From IMG/VR virus record IMGVR_UViG_3300035183_000505, positions 1 through 24,489 of that record: DNA of 24,489 bases. One strand, written 5' to 3'. Shown here in pieces: positions 1 through 6,895 of the stretch. The notes beneath the pieces are model-generated. The model did not search any database. It was not told the DNA's origin and saw nothing but the letters and a program-made list of their open reading frames with translations. Made by a program: the position numbers and the translations under genes. The DNA is from a virus. The stretch's first letter is position 1. Each line of letters opens with the position of its first letter.

Positions 1-2
1 TG

Positions 3-515
3 CGCATCGCCGTGCTGGAAGACGCCGTGGACGTGCTGACCAAGCGCGCCGGGCGCGCGCCGGGCGAGCGCGAGTCGGCCTGGCGGCGGCACTACGTCGA
101 GGCACGGGCCTGGGTCGCCGCCGACGATCGCGGCCAGCCGTTCTCGTTCGTGCTGATCTGCGAGGCGCTGGCACTCGACGCTGACGCCATCCGCTCGCGG
201 CTGCTCGCCCGCTGCCCGGCGATTCCGCTGGTGCCGCCCGACGCGCCGCTGCACGCGGTGCCGGCAACGCGCCCGCCCGAGCGCACCGACGCAACCGCGC
301 TGCGCGACCGGGCGTGGCAGTGGGCGCAGGCGCAGGCCGGGACGTGGACGGCCTACGACATGGCGCTGGCCGTGCGCTGCTCGCTCGACCGGGCGCGCGG
401 GTTCGCGTGCCGGTGGGCGCTGGCGGGGCGCGTCGCGGTGGTCCGGCGCGGCGTGCGGGGGCGGACGGCGGTGAACGTGTATCGCACCGTGCAGGTGGAG
501 GTGGCCAATGGCTGA
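3..515 (+). CDS. Conserved phage hypothetical protein, 5' end cut by window edge
   Basis: The reading frame is open to the left edge, so the true start is probably outside the window; a GTG at 12 is the first visible start and would give 167 residues. The N-terminal half carries a segment around residues 35-60 (W-x-A-x-DD followed by PFSFVLICEALALD) that I recognise as typical of small uncharacterised proteins near phage packaging genes in several proteobacterial prophages; their function is not known. The C-terminal 60 residues (W-Q-W-A-Q..., then R-G-F-A-C-R-W-A-L-A-G-R-V) look like a winged-helix fold with a basic wing, so DNA binding is possible but only inferred. The stop overlaps the start of the next gene by 8 bases. 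Confidence 0.7.
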   Translation, partial: RIAVLEDAVDVLTKRAGRAPGERESAWRRHYVEARAWVAADDRGQPFSFVLICEALALDADAIRSRLLARCPAIPLVPPDAPLHAVPATRPPERTDATALRDRAWQWAQAQAGTWTAYDMALAVRCSLDRARGFACRWALAGRVAVVRRGVRGRTAVNVYRTVQVEVANG

Positions 516-1242
516 GAGAATGCCCGTGGATAGGAGCGCGCAGGCTGCGTCGGGCGGCGCCGACCAGGGTGCAGGGAGTTGCGGGGGTGTCGATGCGTCA
601 GAGCGGCTCGCAGGCTGTCAGCCCTCAGCGCACGCCGGGAGCACGCCGCCGTGGCGTGGAAAGCTGGCCATTGAGCATCTGCCGTATGCCGAACTGGCCG
701 GCGGCGCAATCGTCGGTTGGTGGCGCGTCGTCGATGAGTTCGGAACGTTGGTAGCGATCTGCCGCGACCTGGAGGCAGCGAACGGGCTGGTGGATCGCCT
801 GAACGCGCCCGCGTCCCCGGCGTGTGGGTGTCGGGCTCTCGTCGAGGCGGAGGCGGTGTACGTCGCCAACATGGACACGATGAGCGCGACAGGCTGGGCC
901 TCGCTGCGGTCGGTGGTGGCCAACTTGCGCGACCTCGCCGCCAAGCTCCCCGCCCCACCCGCCGAGGGGCGGGCGACGGCGGAGGGCGTGAGCCGCGAGG
1001 TGTTCGATGCGGTGCGCGGCAGCGAGTTGACGGCGTTGGAGGTGAGCCGGCAGCAAGCCGAGCAGTTGCGCGCGCAGGACGCCGAGCTGGCGCGACTGCG
1101 TGAGGAGAATGAGCGCTGGCGATACCACATCAAGCGGGTGTGCGTCGAGTACATCGACGATGAGGAGTTCGTCGATGCCTGCAAGCGGTGTGAGCACCGG
1201 GGCCGGCTGCTCATTGTGGCCGACGAGGGGGGCGTGGCCTGA
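508..1242 (+). CDS. Hypothetical protein with C-terminal coiled coil
   Basis: A 244-residue protein I do not recognise. The first ~45 residues are low complexity (Ala, Gly, Ser), so the start could be the ATG at 508, the in-frame ATG at 520, or later; 508 is given because it overlaps the upstream stop in the style of this operon. Residues 62-100 contain a compact block (GGAIVGWWRVVDEFGTLVAI) that looks like a small beta sheet. Residues 161-205 form a strongly charged heptad-like helix (Glu, Gln, Arg, Leu), a likely coiled coil. The tail has three cysteines near residues 212, 225 and 228. It stops one base before the next gene's start region, so co-translation is likely. Role unknown; the position before terminase suggests an early or regulatory protein, but that is inference. 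Confidence 0.65.
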   Translation: MAERMPVDRSAQAASGGADQGAGSCGGVDASERLAGCQPSAHAGSTPPWRGKLAIEHLPYAELAGGAIVGWWRVVDEFGTLVAICRDLEAANGLVDRLNAPASPACGCRALVEAEAVYVANMDTMSATGWASLRSVVANLRDLAAKLPAPPAEGRATAEGVSREVFDAVRGSELTALEVSRQQAEQLRAQDAELARLREENERWRYHIKRVCVEYIDDEEFVDACKRCEHRGRLLIVADEGGVA

Positions 1243-1243
1243 G

Positions 1244-1756
1244 ATGGCGTACCGCTCCGCCGACGCGATGCTCGAACGGTATCTGGTGCTGTGGTCCGAG
1301 CTCGGCGCCGCCCGCGCACTGACGCTGCCGGATCCGCGCATGCCGCGCTTCAAGTTCGTGGCGGTCGACCCGCGCAACTCGAAGCAGGACCGCCAGCTCG
1401 TCGAGGTCGGCGACATCGGCCGCTGCATACGTCTGGCGCGCCTCACCGTGGTCGAGCGGCGGCTGTTCTTCGAGATCTACCGGCCGCGCGGCCGCGTGTG
1501 CCGCCGGTGCCGGCACGAGACGCCGACGGCGTACCCGCGGTGCCCGAAGTGCAGAGCGACGCGCGCTGACGGCTGGACGCACGAGGCCCTGCCGACGCTG
1601 CCAGTGCTGGCGCAGGCGATGGAGAAGGCGACGCGCGAGCGCTGGAGCACGGAGCGAGTGCGGCGCGCACGGGACAGGGCGTACGACCGCCTGGAGGCGG
1701 TGATGCGGCGGCGGGGCCTGCTCGATGACGATGGTGCCGCGGAGGCGGCAAGGTGA
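1244..1756 (+). CDS. Zinc-ribbon protein with sigma-region-4-like helices
   Basis: The ATG at 1244, just after the upstream stop, gives 170 residues; a longer in-frame extension to 1100 would overlap the upstream gene and has atypical composition. Cys86, Cys89, Cys100 and Cys103 form a CxxC-x10-CxxC zinc ribbon. It is flanked by a helix at residues 62-80 (ARLTVVERRLFFEIY) and one at 132-156 (RWSTERVRRARDRAYDRL). The two flanks resemble the first and last helices of sigma-70 region 4 or of RinA/ArpU-type late activators, where a terminal S-x-E-x-V-R-x-x-R-x-x-A-x-x-R-L pattern is common. Phage genes of that kind often sit just before terminase and control late transcription, which fits here. 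The family assignment is inference from motif and position only. Confidence 0.7.
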   Translation: MAYRSADAMLERYLVLWSELGAARALTLPDPRMPRFKFVAVDPRNSKQDRQLVEVGDIGRCIRLARLTVVERRLFFEIYRPRGRVCRRCRHETPTAYPRCPKCRATRADGWTHEALPTLPVLAQAMEKATRERWSTERVRRARDRAYDRLEAVMRRRGLLDDDGAAEAAR

Positions 1757-1762
1757 GGAGCC

Positions 1763-2254
1763 ATGGCGACAAAGCCGACAACGAAAAAAGCCGGCGCAAA
1801 GAAGGGCGCCAAAAAGCGGCGCGACTGGAAGCCGCTGTTCCTCGAGTGGTTCGCCAAGACGGGCAACGTCAGCCTGTCGGCCCAAAAGGCGAAGGTGAAT
1901 CGCCAGCACGTGTATACCGCACGCGAGAGCGACGAGGCGTTCGCCACCGCCTGGGACGAAGCGGAAGAGGTGGCCGTCGATGCGCTCGAGGAGGAGGCGC
2001 GCCGCCGTGCGCACGATGGGTGGGACGAGCCCGTATTCTACAAGGGCGAGCAGGCCGGCACGATTCGCAAGTACGACAGCACGCTGTTGATCTTCCTCCT
2101 GAAGGCGCGCCGGCCGCAGACGTATCGCGAGAACACTCGCGTCGAAAACTTCAACTTTGATCCGTCCGAGCTGACCGATGAGCAGCTGGAGCGCATCGCC
2201 GGAGGGGAGCACCCGCTCGTCGTCCTCGCGGCAACGCGCGAGCGCCCTGCTTGA
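1763..2254 (+). CDS. terS: Terminase small subunit
   Basis: A 163-residue protein directly before the large terminase, which is where the DNA-recognition subunit usually lies. The first 20 residues are very Lys-rich. Residues 24-52 form a helix-turn-helix (FLEWFAKTGNVSLSAQKAKV followed by NRQHVY), the usual packaging-site binding domain. Residues 103-122 contain a Y-D-S-T-L-L-I-F-L-L-K-A-R-R-P-x-T-Y-R block that is highly characteristic of small terminase proteins, with a preceding W-x-E-P-V-F-Y-x-G strand. The C-terminal tail (PSELTDEQLERIAGGE) is typical of the part that contacts the large subunit. It should form a ring that binds the packaging site and stimulates the motor. The gene overlaps terL by 77 bases in another frame. 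A weak purine-rich site (GGTGAGGAG) precedes the ATG. Confidence 0.9.
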   Translation: MATKPTTKKAGAKKGAKKRRDWKPLFLEWFAKTGNVSLSAQKAKVNRQHVYTARESDEAFATAWDEAEEVAVDALEEEARRRAHDGWDEPVFYKGEQAGTIRKYDSTLLIFLLKARRPQTYRENTRVENFNFDPSELTDEQLERIAGGEHPLVVLAATRERPA

Positions 2255-3794
2255 GCTGCGGCGCCGGCGCGCGGGTAACCGGTTCGCGAAGTATGCGGAC
2301 CGGCCCGCCGACTACGCAACGGACGTCCTCGGCGTCGCCTGGTGGGGGAAGCAGATTGAGATCGCCGAATCGGTGCGGCGCAACCGACGCACGGTCGTGT
2401 ATGCGGGGCATGGCGTCGGGAAGTCGCATCTCGCCGGCGGCCTGGTGCAATGGCACTTCGACTGCTTCGATCCATCGATTACGCTCACGACGGCGCCCAG
2501 CTGGTCCTCCATCCATGACCTGCTGTGGGGGGAGGTGCGCGCGCAGCGCCCGCCGCATCTCTCGGGGCGCCTGCTCGACATGTACCTGGACGGAGGCCCG
2601 ATGCACTACGCCAAGGGGCACAACGCCGAGTCCGGATCGGGATTCCAGGGCCGCCATGAGGCGCGCGTCCTGATCATGCTGGATGAGGCGCAGGGCGTGC
2701 CGCCGTACATCTGGGAGGCGAGCGAGGCGATGATGAGCGCGCCGGATTGCCGCCTGGTGGCGTTCGGCAACCCGACCGAGACCAGCGGCGACTACTACGA
2801 CATCCGCACCGATCCACGCTGGAACGTGATCCACATTTCCTGCCTCGATCACCCGAACATCGTCGCCGAGCTCCGCGGCGAAAAGGCGCCCTTTCCGAAG
2901 GCGGTGAGCTTGCTGTGGGTGCAGGAGATGCTGGAGAAGCACGCGACGCCGACCGATGTGCGCGACGGCGACGCGTTCGAGTTCCCGCGCGGCTCGGGGC
3001 GCTGGTACCTGCCCGACGACGTCTGCCGGTCGCGTGTCCTCGGCCTGCATCCGAAGCAGGCGTCGCAGGCGGTGTGGTCGGAGGAGTGGCTGTTGCAGGC
3101 GCGCGCGCGTTCCCTGCCGATCGTGCAGGGCGACCCGCTCGAGCTCGGCGTCGACGTGGCGCGATACGGCCTCGACAAGACGACGATCTACGGCCGCCGC
3201 GGCGGCGTGGTCGTCGGCCGCGAGCAGTACGAGAAGCAGGGCACGATGGAGACCGTCGGGCGTGTGCTGCGGTTCATCGACAGCTACATCGGGCCGGGTG
3301 AGGACCCGAAGCAGGTCTCGATCAAGGTGGACGACACCGGCCTCGGCGGCGGCCCCACCGATCGGCTCGAGGAGCTGGAGTACAGCGTCACCGGCATCAA
3401 CTTCGGCGGCGCACCGCTCGACCGCGAGGAGTTCTACAACCGCGGGTCGGAGATGTGGTTCACCGTCGCGTACCGCGCGCGCGAGGGTCGCCTCGATCTC
3501 AGTCGTTTGGACGAGCAGGCGTACAAGCAGCTGAGCGCCGAGCTGCGCGCGCGCCGCTACAAGATCCACTCCGACAAGACGCTACGCGTCGAGAGCAAGG
3601 ACGACCTGAAGAAGCGCATCGGGCGATCGCCGGACGACGCGGACGCCTTGGTGCTCGCGTTCGCGCCTGGCGAGGCGGGGCTGACGTTCGGCAGCGTCGG
3701 CGCCGCGGCATCGCCGGGCGCGGCACCGGCAATCACCAACCCGCAGCACCCGGGGTACCGGGGCGGGCGCGCGCTGCGGATCAGGAGGAGCTGA
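2178..3794 (+). CDS. terL: Terminase large subunit (packaging ATPase and nuclease)
   Basis: This 538-residue protein pumps DNA into the prohead and cuts the concatemer. Walker A is GHGVGKS at residues 77-83; Walker B with the catalytic glutamate is VLIMLDE at 164-170; the coupling motif LVAFGNPT lies at 193-200. The RNase H-like nuclease domain follows, with the acidic residues expected: Asp326 in LGVDVAR, Asp385/386 in IKVDDTG, and Asp486/487/489 in SPDDADALVLAF. Length and domain order are normal for the family. The only usable in-frame start is the ATG at 2178, within terS, so the two genes overlap by 77 bases; the first ~25 residues are Ser-rich and poorly conserved in appearance. The stop shares bases with the next ATG. 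Confidence 0.97.
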   Translation: MSSWSASPEGSTRSSSSRQRASALLELRRRRAGNRFAKYADRPADYATDVLGVAWWGKQIEIAESVRRNRRTVVYAGHGVGKSHLAGGLVQWHFDCFDPSITLTTAPSWSSIHDLLWGEVRAQRPPHLSGRLLDMYLDGGPMHYAKGHNAESGSGFQGRHEARVLIMLDEAQGVPPYIWEASEAMMSAPDCRLVAFGNPTETSGDYYDIRTDPRWNVIHISCLDHPNIVAELRGEKAPFPKAVSLLWVQEMLEKHATPTDVRDGDAFEFPRGSGRWYLPDDVCRSRVLGLHPKQASQAVWSEEWLLQARARSLPIVQGDPLELGVDVARYGLDKTTIYGRRGGVVVGREQYEKQGTMETVGRVLRFIDSYIGPGEDPKQVSIKVDDTGLGGGPTDRLEELEYSVTGINFGGAPLDREEFYNRGSEMWFTVAYRAREGRLDLSRLDEQAYKQLSAELRARRYKIHSDKTLRVESKDDLKKRIGRSPDDADALVLAFAPGEAGLTFGSVGAAASPGAAPAITNPQHPGYRGGRALRIRRS

Positions 3795-4003
3795 TGGGCA
3801 ATCAGTGTGGGCCGAAGCCGCCCCGCATCGAGGACGTGGTTGGCCGTTCTCGAGTCGAAGCGCGGCTCACCGAACTGCATCTGACCGACGATCTTGAAAT
3901 GGCGCGGGCTTACGGAGCCGAGAAGTGCACGATCAAGCACTACGGCGACCCGGCGGGTAGCACTGTCTCCGTCTGCGTCCATATGAGCCGCGGGCGTGCT
4001 TGA
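3794..4003 (+). CDS. Small orphan protein, 69 aa
   Basis: The ATG at 3794 overlaps the terL stop (ATGA) and has a strong ribosome binding site, AGGAGG, at 3783-3788. The product is 69 residues and I do not recognise it. Residues 13-35 are a likely helix (EDVVGRSRVEARLTELHLTD) and the second half contains a strand-rich block with two cysteines (EKCTIKHYG ... VSVCVHM). No signal peptide or membrane segment. The excellent translation signal and tight coupling make it a real gene. Together with the next two genes it forms an accessory insert between terminase and portal, a place where phages often carry non-structural cargo. Confidence 0.75.
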   Translation: MGNQCGPKPPRIEDVVGRSRVEARLTELHLTDDLEMARAYGAEKCTIKHYGDPAGSTVSVCVHMSRGRA

Positions 4004-4715
4004 GCCCGTGCGCACGCTCGTCGCGGTGGTCAGCTGCCACCGCCGAATCCTCCACCGCGTCGCGCAGCGCATGACGTGGGCGCCGCATCTGGGCGCCGAC
4101 GCGGTGTTCTTCGTCGGCCGGCAAGCGAGCCAGCGCGGCGCATTCGAGGTGGAGGCCGGAGACGCGCAGCGCATCCTCGGCGATGACGACGGGGCATCCG
4201 CGGTGCGGTACGACGTCGTCGAGCTGAACGTCGACGACAGCTACGACGGGCTGTCGCAGAAGACGTGGGCGATCGCGCGCTGGGCGCTCGAGCACGGGTA
4301 CGAGGCGGTGTTCAAGGTCAACGACGACGTCGTGATCTTCCCGGCGCGGTTCGGCCTGCCGCCGCGCGACGCCGACTATGCTGGCTGGGTGCAGGACGAC
4401 GGCACGTGGATCCAGGGCCACGCGTACTGGCTCCGGCGGCGCGCGCTCGAGGCGATCGCCGCCGCGCCGATGCCGGCGGTGATCCCCGGCGCCGTCGAGG
4501 ATCGCTGGGTCGGTTGGGCGATGGGGGCCGCCGGGATCCCCGCAGTGTCGGAGCCCCGGATCGGATGCGTGCGCCGGCCGCAGGGCCGTACGGCGTTCGA
4601 TCTGGCTCGCATGCTGCGCGCAACTGAGCCGTTCTACGCGGCAGCGGAGTTCAATCCGGAGGAGATCGTGGCGCTGTACGACGCGGTCTACGGGGGAACG
4701 GTGTGGAGGAGGTGA
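3996..4715 (+). CDS. GT31-like (beta-galactosyltransferase-type) glycosyltransferase
   Basis: A 239-residue protein with the ordered landmarks of family GT31 transferases. An N-terminal strand TLVAVVSCHRR (residues 7-17) starts the nucleotide-sugar fold. DSYDGLSQKT (81-90) matches the D-x-Y-x-N-L-x-x-K-T block. FKVNDDVVIF (106-115) is the DxD-type metal and sugar-nucleotide site. IQGHAYWLRRRALEAI (139-154) matches the acceptor-side G-x-G/Y-V-x-S segment, and EDRWVG (168-173) matches the catalytic E-D-V-Y-x-G. There is no signal peptide or membrane anchor, so it should act in the cytoplasm, transferring a sugar from a nucleotide donor to an unknown acceptor (virion protein, phage DNA or host glycan). 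The GTG at 3996 overlaps the previous stop; a second GTG at 4008 would fit as well. Family call from motifs seen by eye. Confidence 0.8.
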   Translation: MLEPVRTLVAVVSCHRRILHRVAQRMTWAPHLGADAVFFVGRQASQRGAFEVEAGDAQRILGDDDGASAVRYDVVELNVDDSYDGLSQKTWAIARWALEHGYEAVFKVNDDVVIFPARFGLPPRDADYAGWVQDDGTWIQGHAYWLRRRALEAIAAAPMPAVIPGAVEDRWVGWAMGAAGIPAVSEPRIGCVRRPQGRTAFDLARMLRATEPFYAAAEFNPEEIVALYDAVYGGTVWRR

Positions 4716-4966
4716 TGATGGGGGCAATTGTCGAGCGCCGTCGGCTGCGCATAGATCGGGCGGCCGGCGACCTGCTGCGCACGTGGGGGCAGATCGCGGC
4801 GGTGCTAAACGTCTGCGAGCGCACGGCGCGCCGCTGGGCGCGGTACGATGGGCTCCCGGTGTTCAAGCGCGGAGGGCGCACGGCGACCGTGGTGGCCAGC
4901 CGCCGCGCGGTGCTGGCATGGCAGGCCGATCGGTGTCGACCGGCGGCAGGGCACCGCGCCGGCTAA
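4715..4966 (+). CDS. Small helix-turn-helix DNA-binding protein (MerR/excisionase-like)
   Basis: With the ATG at 4715 the product is 83 residues; the neighbouring ATG at 4718 is better spaced from the GGAGGAGG site at 4705-4712, and a GTG at 4703 is also in frame. Residues 21-53 (TWGQIAAVLNVCERTARRW, then LPVFKRGG) form a helix-turn-helix with the short wing seen in excisionase and MerR-type proteins, followed by a strand and the helix SRRAVLAWQ that closes this fold. Such proteins bind DNA, often at repeated sites, and act as directionality factors, repressors or terminase accessory factors. The repeat-rich non-coding stretch right after the gene is a natural candidate target. It overlaps the glycosyltransferase stop (ATGA). 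Fold call is confident, biological role is not. Confidence 0.8.
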   Translation: MMGAIVERRRLRIDRAAGDLLRTWGQIAAVLNVCERTARRWARYDGLPVFKRGGRTATVVASRRAVLAWQADRCRPAAGHRAG

Positions 4967-4979
4967 CATTCTGCGGGCG

Positions 4980-5009
4980 TGTCCGTAGATGTCCGTAGAT
5001 GTCCGTAGT
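4980..5009 (+). repeat. Three tandem copies of a 10-bp repeat
   Basis: TGTCCGTAGA occurs at 4980-4989 and 4990-4999, and TGTCCGTAGT at 5000-5009, with no spacers. The 10-bp period puts each copy on the same face of the helix, as is usual for repeated protein-binding sites. It starts 14 bases after the stop of the HTH gene. No coding function is visible here. Confidence 0.9.
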
Positions 5010-5021
5010 GGGGCGCTGGAA

Positions 5022-5043
5022 ATGCCATGGTCCCGGATGGCAT
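5022..5043. repeat. Inverted repeat, 7-bp arms
   Basis: ATGCCAT (5022-5028) and ATGGCAT (5037-5043) are perfect complements around an 8-base spacer. There is no T-run after it, so it is more like a protein-binding site than a terminator. Confidence 0.6.
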
Positions 5044-5052
5044 AGGTTCGGC

Positions 5053-5068
5053 ACACTTGCTGAAGTGT
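5053..5068. repeat. Inverted repeat, 6-bp arms
   Basis: ACACTT (5053-5058) and AAGTGT (5063-5068) are perfect complements separated by GCTG. It lies 70 bases before the portal start in the same non-coding stretch as the tandem repeats and a second inverted repeat. Confidence 0.55.
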
Positions 5069-5138
5069 CAGCGCACGGCCAGCCGGCCCGCTCGCACTTC
5101 GGTGAACGCGATGGACATCCCTACGCAGACGCCTACCC

Positions 5139-6887
5139 ATGTGGCCCCGAATCCAACGCTGGCTAGCGGACCGGACGCTGCGGCGGGCGGCCCGCGTAGT
5201 CGATCCGGAGCAGCTCCGGCGCGCGTTCGCGCAGGCTTCTGAGCAGGGACGCCTCGCCTACCAAGGCGCACTGAACCAACACGCCGTTGCCACTGGCGGC
5301 TCGTTCGTCCCGAAGTGGATGGACGCCGCGGCGCAGCTGCAGGCGGGAATCGACAGCCCAGACCGCCGGTCGATCGAATGGCCCACGTACGGGTCGCTCG
5401 GCCGCGGCCGCTACCCCGGTCTGACGAACCTCCCGAAGCCGACGCCGCCGCAGCTGCGCCGCTTCAGCGAGACGCCGCCGGCGCGGTTCTGCATCGACAA
5501 GATCAAGGGCGCGGTGACGCGCCTCGAGTTTCGGGTCAAGCCGACGAGCAAGCAGTTCCTCGACCGCAACGGGAACCGGCTCCGGCAGCTGCCGCTGGAC
5601 ATGCAGCAGCGCATCGACGCCGCCGAGCGCGCGTTCGCGTGTCCCGATCCGAAGACCGGGATGTTCTGGGACGTGTTCCTCGAGGAAGTCATCGAGGACA
5701 TCCTCGTCGGCGGGTTTGGCTCGGTTGAGACGCACCCGTGGCTGAACAACCCGCTGCAGCCGTTCGTGCTCTACCCGATCCAGGGCGAGTCGATCTGCAT
5801 CAACCTTGACTGGCTCGCCGATGACGCCGCCGAGGAGCATCGCCGGTACCGGTACGTGCAGACGCCGTACGCCGGCGGCAGCGCTGGCGCCGCCGTGCCG
5901 TACATCCTGTTCCGCGACCAGGAGCTGATGTACCTGCGCGAGGATCCGCGCACGAGCACGCCGTTCGGCCTCGGCCGGTGCGAGGTGGCGTACGAAATGA
6001 TCAGCGCGTGGCTCGGGCACATGGACGCGCGCGAGCGGAAGGAATCGAACGAAATCCCCGAGTACCTGATCCATCTGGGCGAGGACGCGGGCTCGAAAGT
6101 CGACGGCTTCCGGTTCTACTGGCGGCACAACATCGAGGGGAACGGGGAAACGCCGATCATCGGCGGATCGAAGGAGCCGAAGGTGCTGATGCTGCGCGGC
6201 CACCAGGTGGGCGAGCAGCTGAACGCCTGGCCCGACATGGTGCTGCGCATCACCGCGAAGGCGTTCCACCTTTCGTCGCAGACCTTCAACGAGCAGAACA
6301 CCAACCGCTCGACGGCCGAGGTGCTGACCGGCGAAGAGTTCGCCGACGCGGTGTTGCCGCTCGTCCGGCGGCTCGAGGGCCAATTCACGCAGCACATCCT
6401 CCGCCGGATGCTCGGCTGGCACGACCTGCGGTGCAGCTTCGTCATCACGCAGGGTGACCGTGAGAAAGAGGTGGCGGTCGCGCGCGAGCTCGCCGATGGC
6501 GACCTGGCCGACATGAACGAGGCGCGCGAGCACGCGGGCCTGGAGCCGTGGCCGGAGAACGACCCGCGAGGCCGCATGACGCTGACCGAGTATCGCGCCT
6601 GGGCGAACGCCCGCCATCAGCCGGAGGACCCCTTCGGCATGGCGCCATCGAAGCGCCTGGGCATGGAGGACGAACCGCCGCTGCCGGATGCGCCCGCGGC
6701 GGTGCCCGGATTCGAGCCGGGGAGCGCCGCAGCGGTGTCCGCCGGCGACCGGGCGCTGGCTGCCTTCGCCGAGCAGGTGCGCGCCGAGCTCGCCGGCCGC
6801 CCGCGTGATGGTCGCTACGTCTCGATGATCCTACGCGACGCGGATCTCGCAGGGCGGGTCCGCAAAGACCTGGCCGCGTTGCACTGA
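5139..6887 (+). CDS. Portal protein
   Basis: A 582-residue protein that should form the dodecameric DNA entry channel at one vertex of the head and dock the terminase. Recognisable blocks are the DVFLEEVIEDILVGGFGSVE segment (residues 178-197), typical of the clip/wing core of HK97- and SPP1-type portals, and TPFGLGRCEVAYEMISAWL (274-292), followed by a helix with E-R-K-E-S-N-E-I-P-E-Y-L-I. The stretch FHLSSQTFNEQNTNRSTAEV and the later helix DMNEAREHAGLEPWPEND are also standard for portals. The C-terminal 110 residues are Pro/Ala-rich and then helical, a likely barrel or flexible tail. The ATG at 5139 has no clear ribosome binding site; alternatives nearby are out of frame. It follows a 172-base non-coding stretch, so it may have its own signals. 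Confidence 0.92.
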   Translation: MWPRIQRWLADRTLRRAARVVDPEQLRRAFAQASEQGRLAYQGALNQHAVATGGSFVPKWMDAAAQLQAGIDSPDRRSIEWPTYGSLGRGRYPGLTNLPKPTPPQLRRFSETPPARFCIDKIKGAVTRLEFRVKPTSKQFLDRNGNRLRQLPLDMQQRIDAAERAFACPDPKTGMFWDVFLEEVIEDILVGGFGSVETHPWLNNPLQPFVLYPIQGESICINLDWLADDAAEEHRRYRYVQTPYAGGSAGAAVPYILFRDQELMYLREDPRTSTPFGLGRCEVAYEMISAWLGHMDARERKESNEIPEYLIHLGEDAGSKVDGFRFYWRHNIEGNGETPIIGGSKEPKVLMLRGHQVGEQLNAWPDMVLRITAKAFHLSSQTFNEQNTNRSTAEVLTGEEFADAVLPLVRRLEGQFTQHILRRMLGWHDLRCSFVITQGDREKEVAVARELADGDLADMNEAREHAGLEPWPENDPRGRMTLTEYRAWANARHQPEDPFGMAPSKRLGMEDEPPLPDAPAAVPGFEPGSAAAVSAGDRALAAFAEQVRAELAGRPRDGRYVSMILRDADLAGRVRKDLAALH

Positions 6888-6895
6888 CGGGCGCC

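Noticed and set aside
2151-3569. Minus-strand frame opposite terL (472 codons)
   Set aside because: TerL has all catalytic motifs on the + strand, and the antisense frame has no motif or start signal.
4980-5009. CRISPR-like repeats
   Set aside because: Repeats are 10 bp, directly adjacent and without spacers.
5163-6617. Minus-strand frame opposite portal (484 codons)
   Set aside because: Shadow frame of the portal in high-G+C DNA, with no ribosome binding site.
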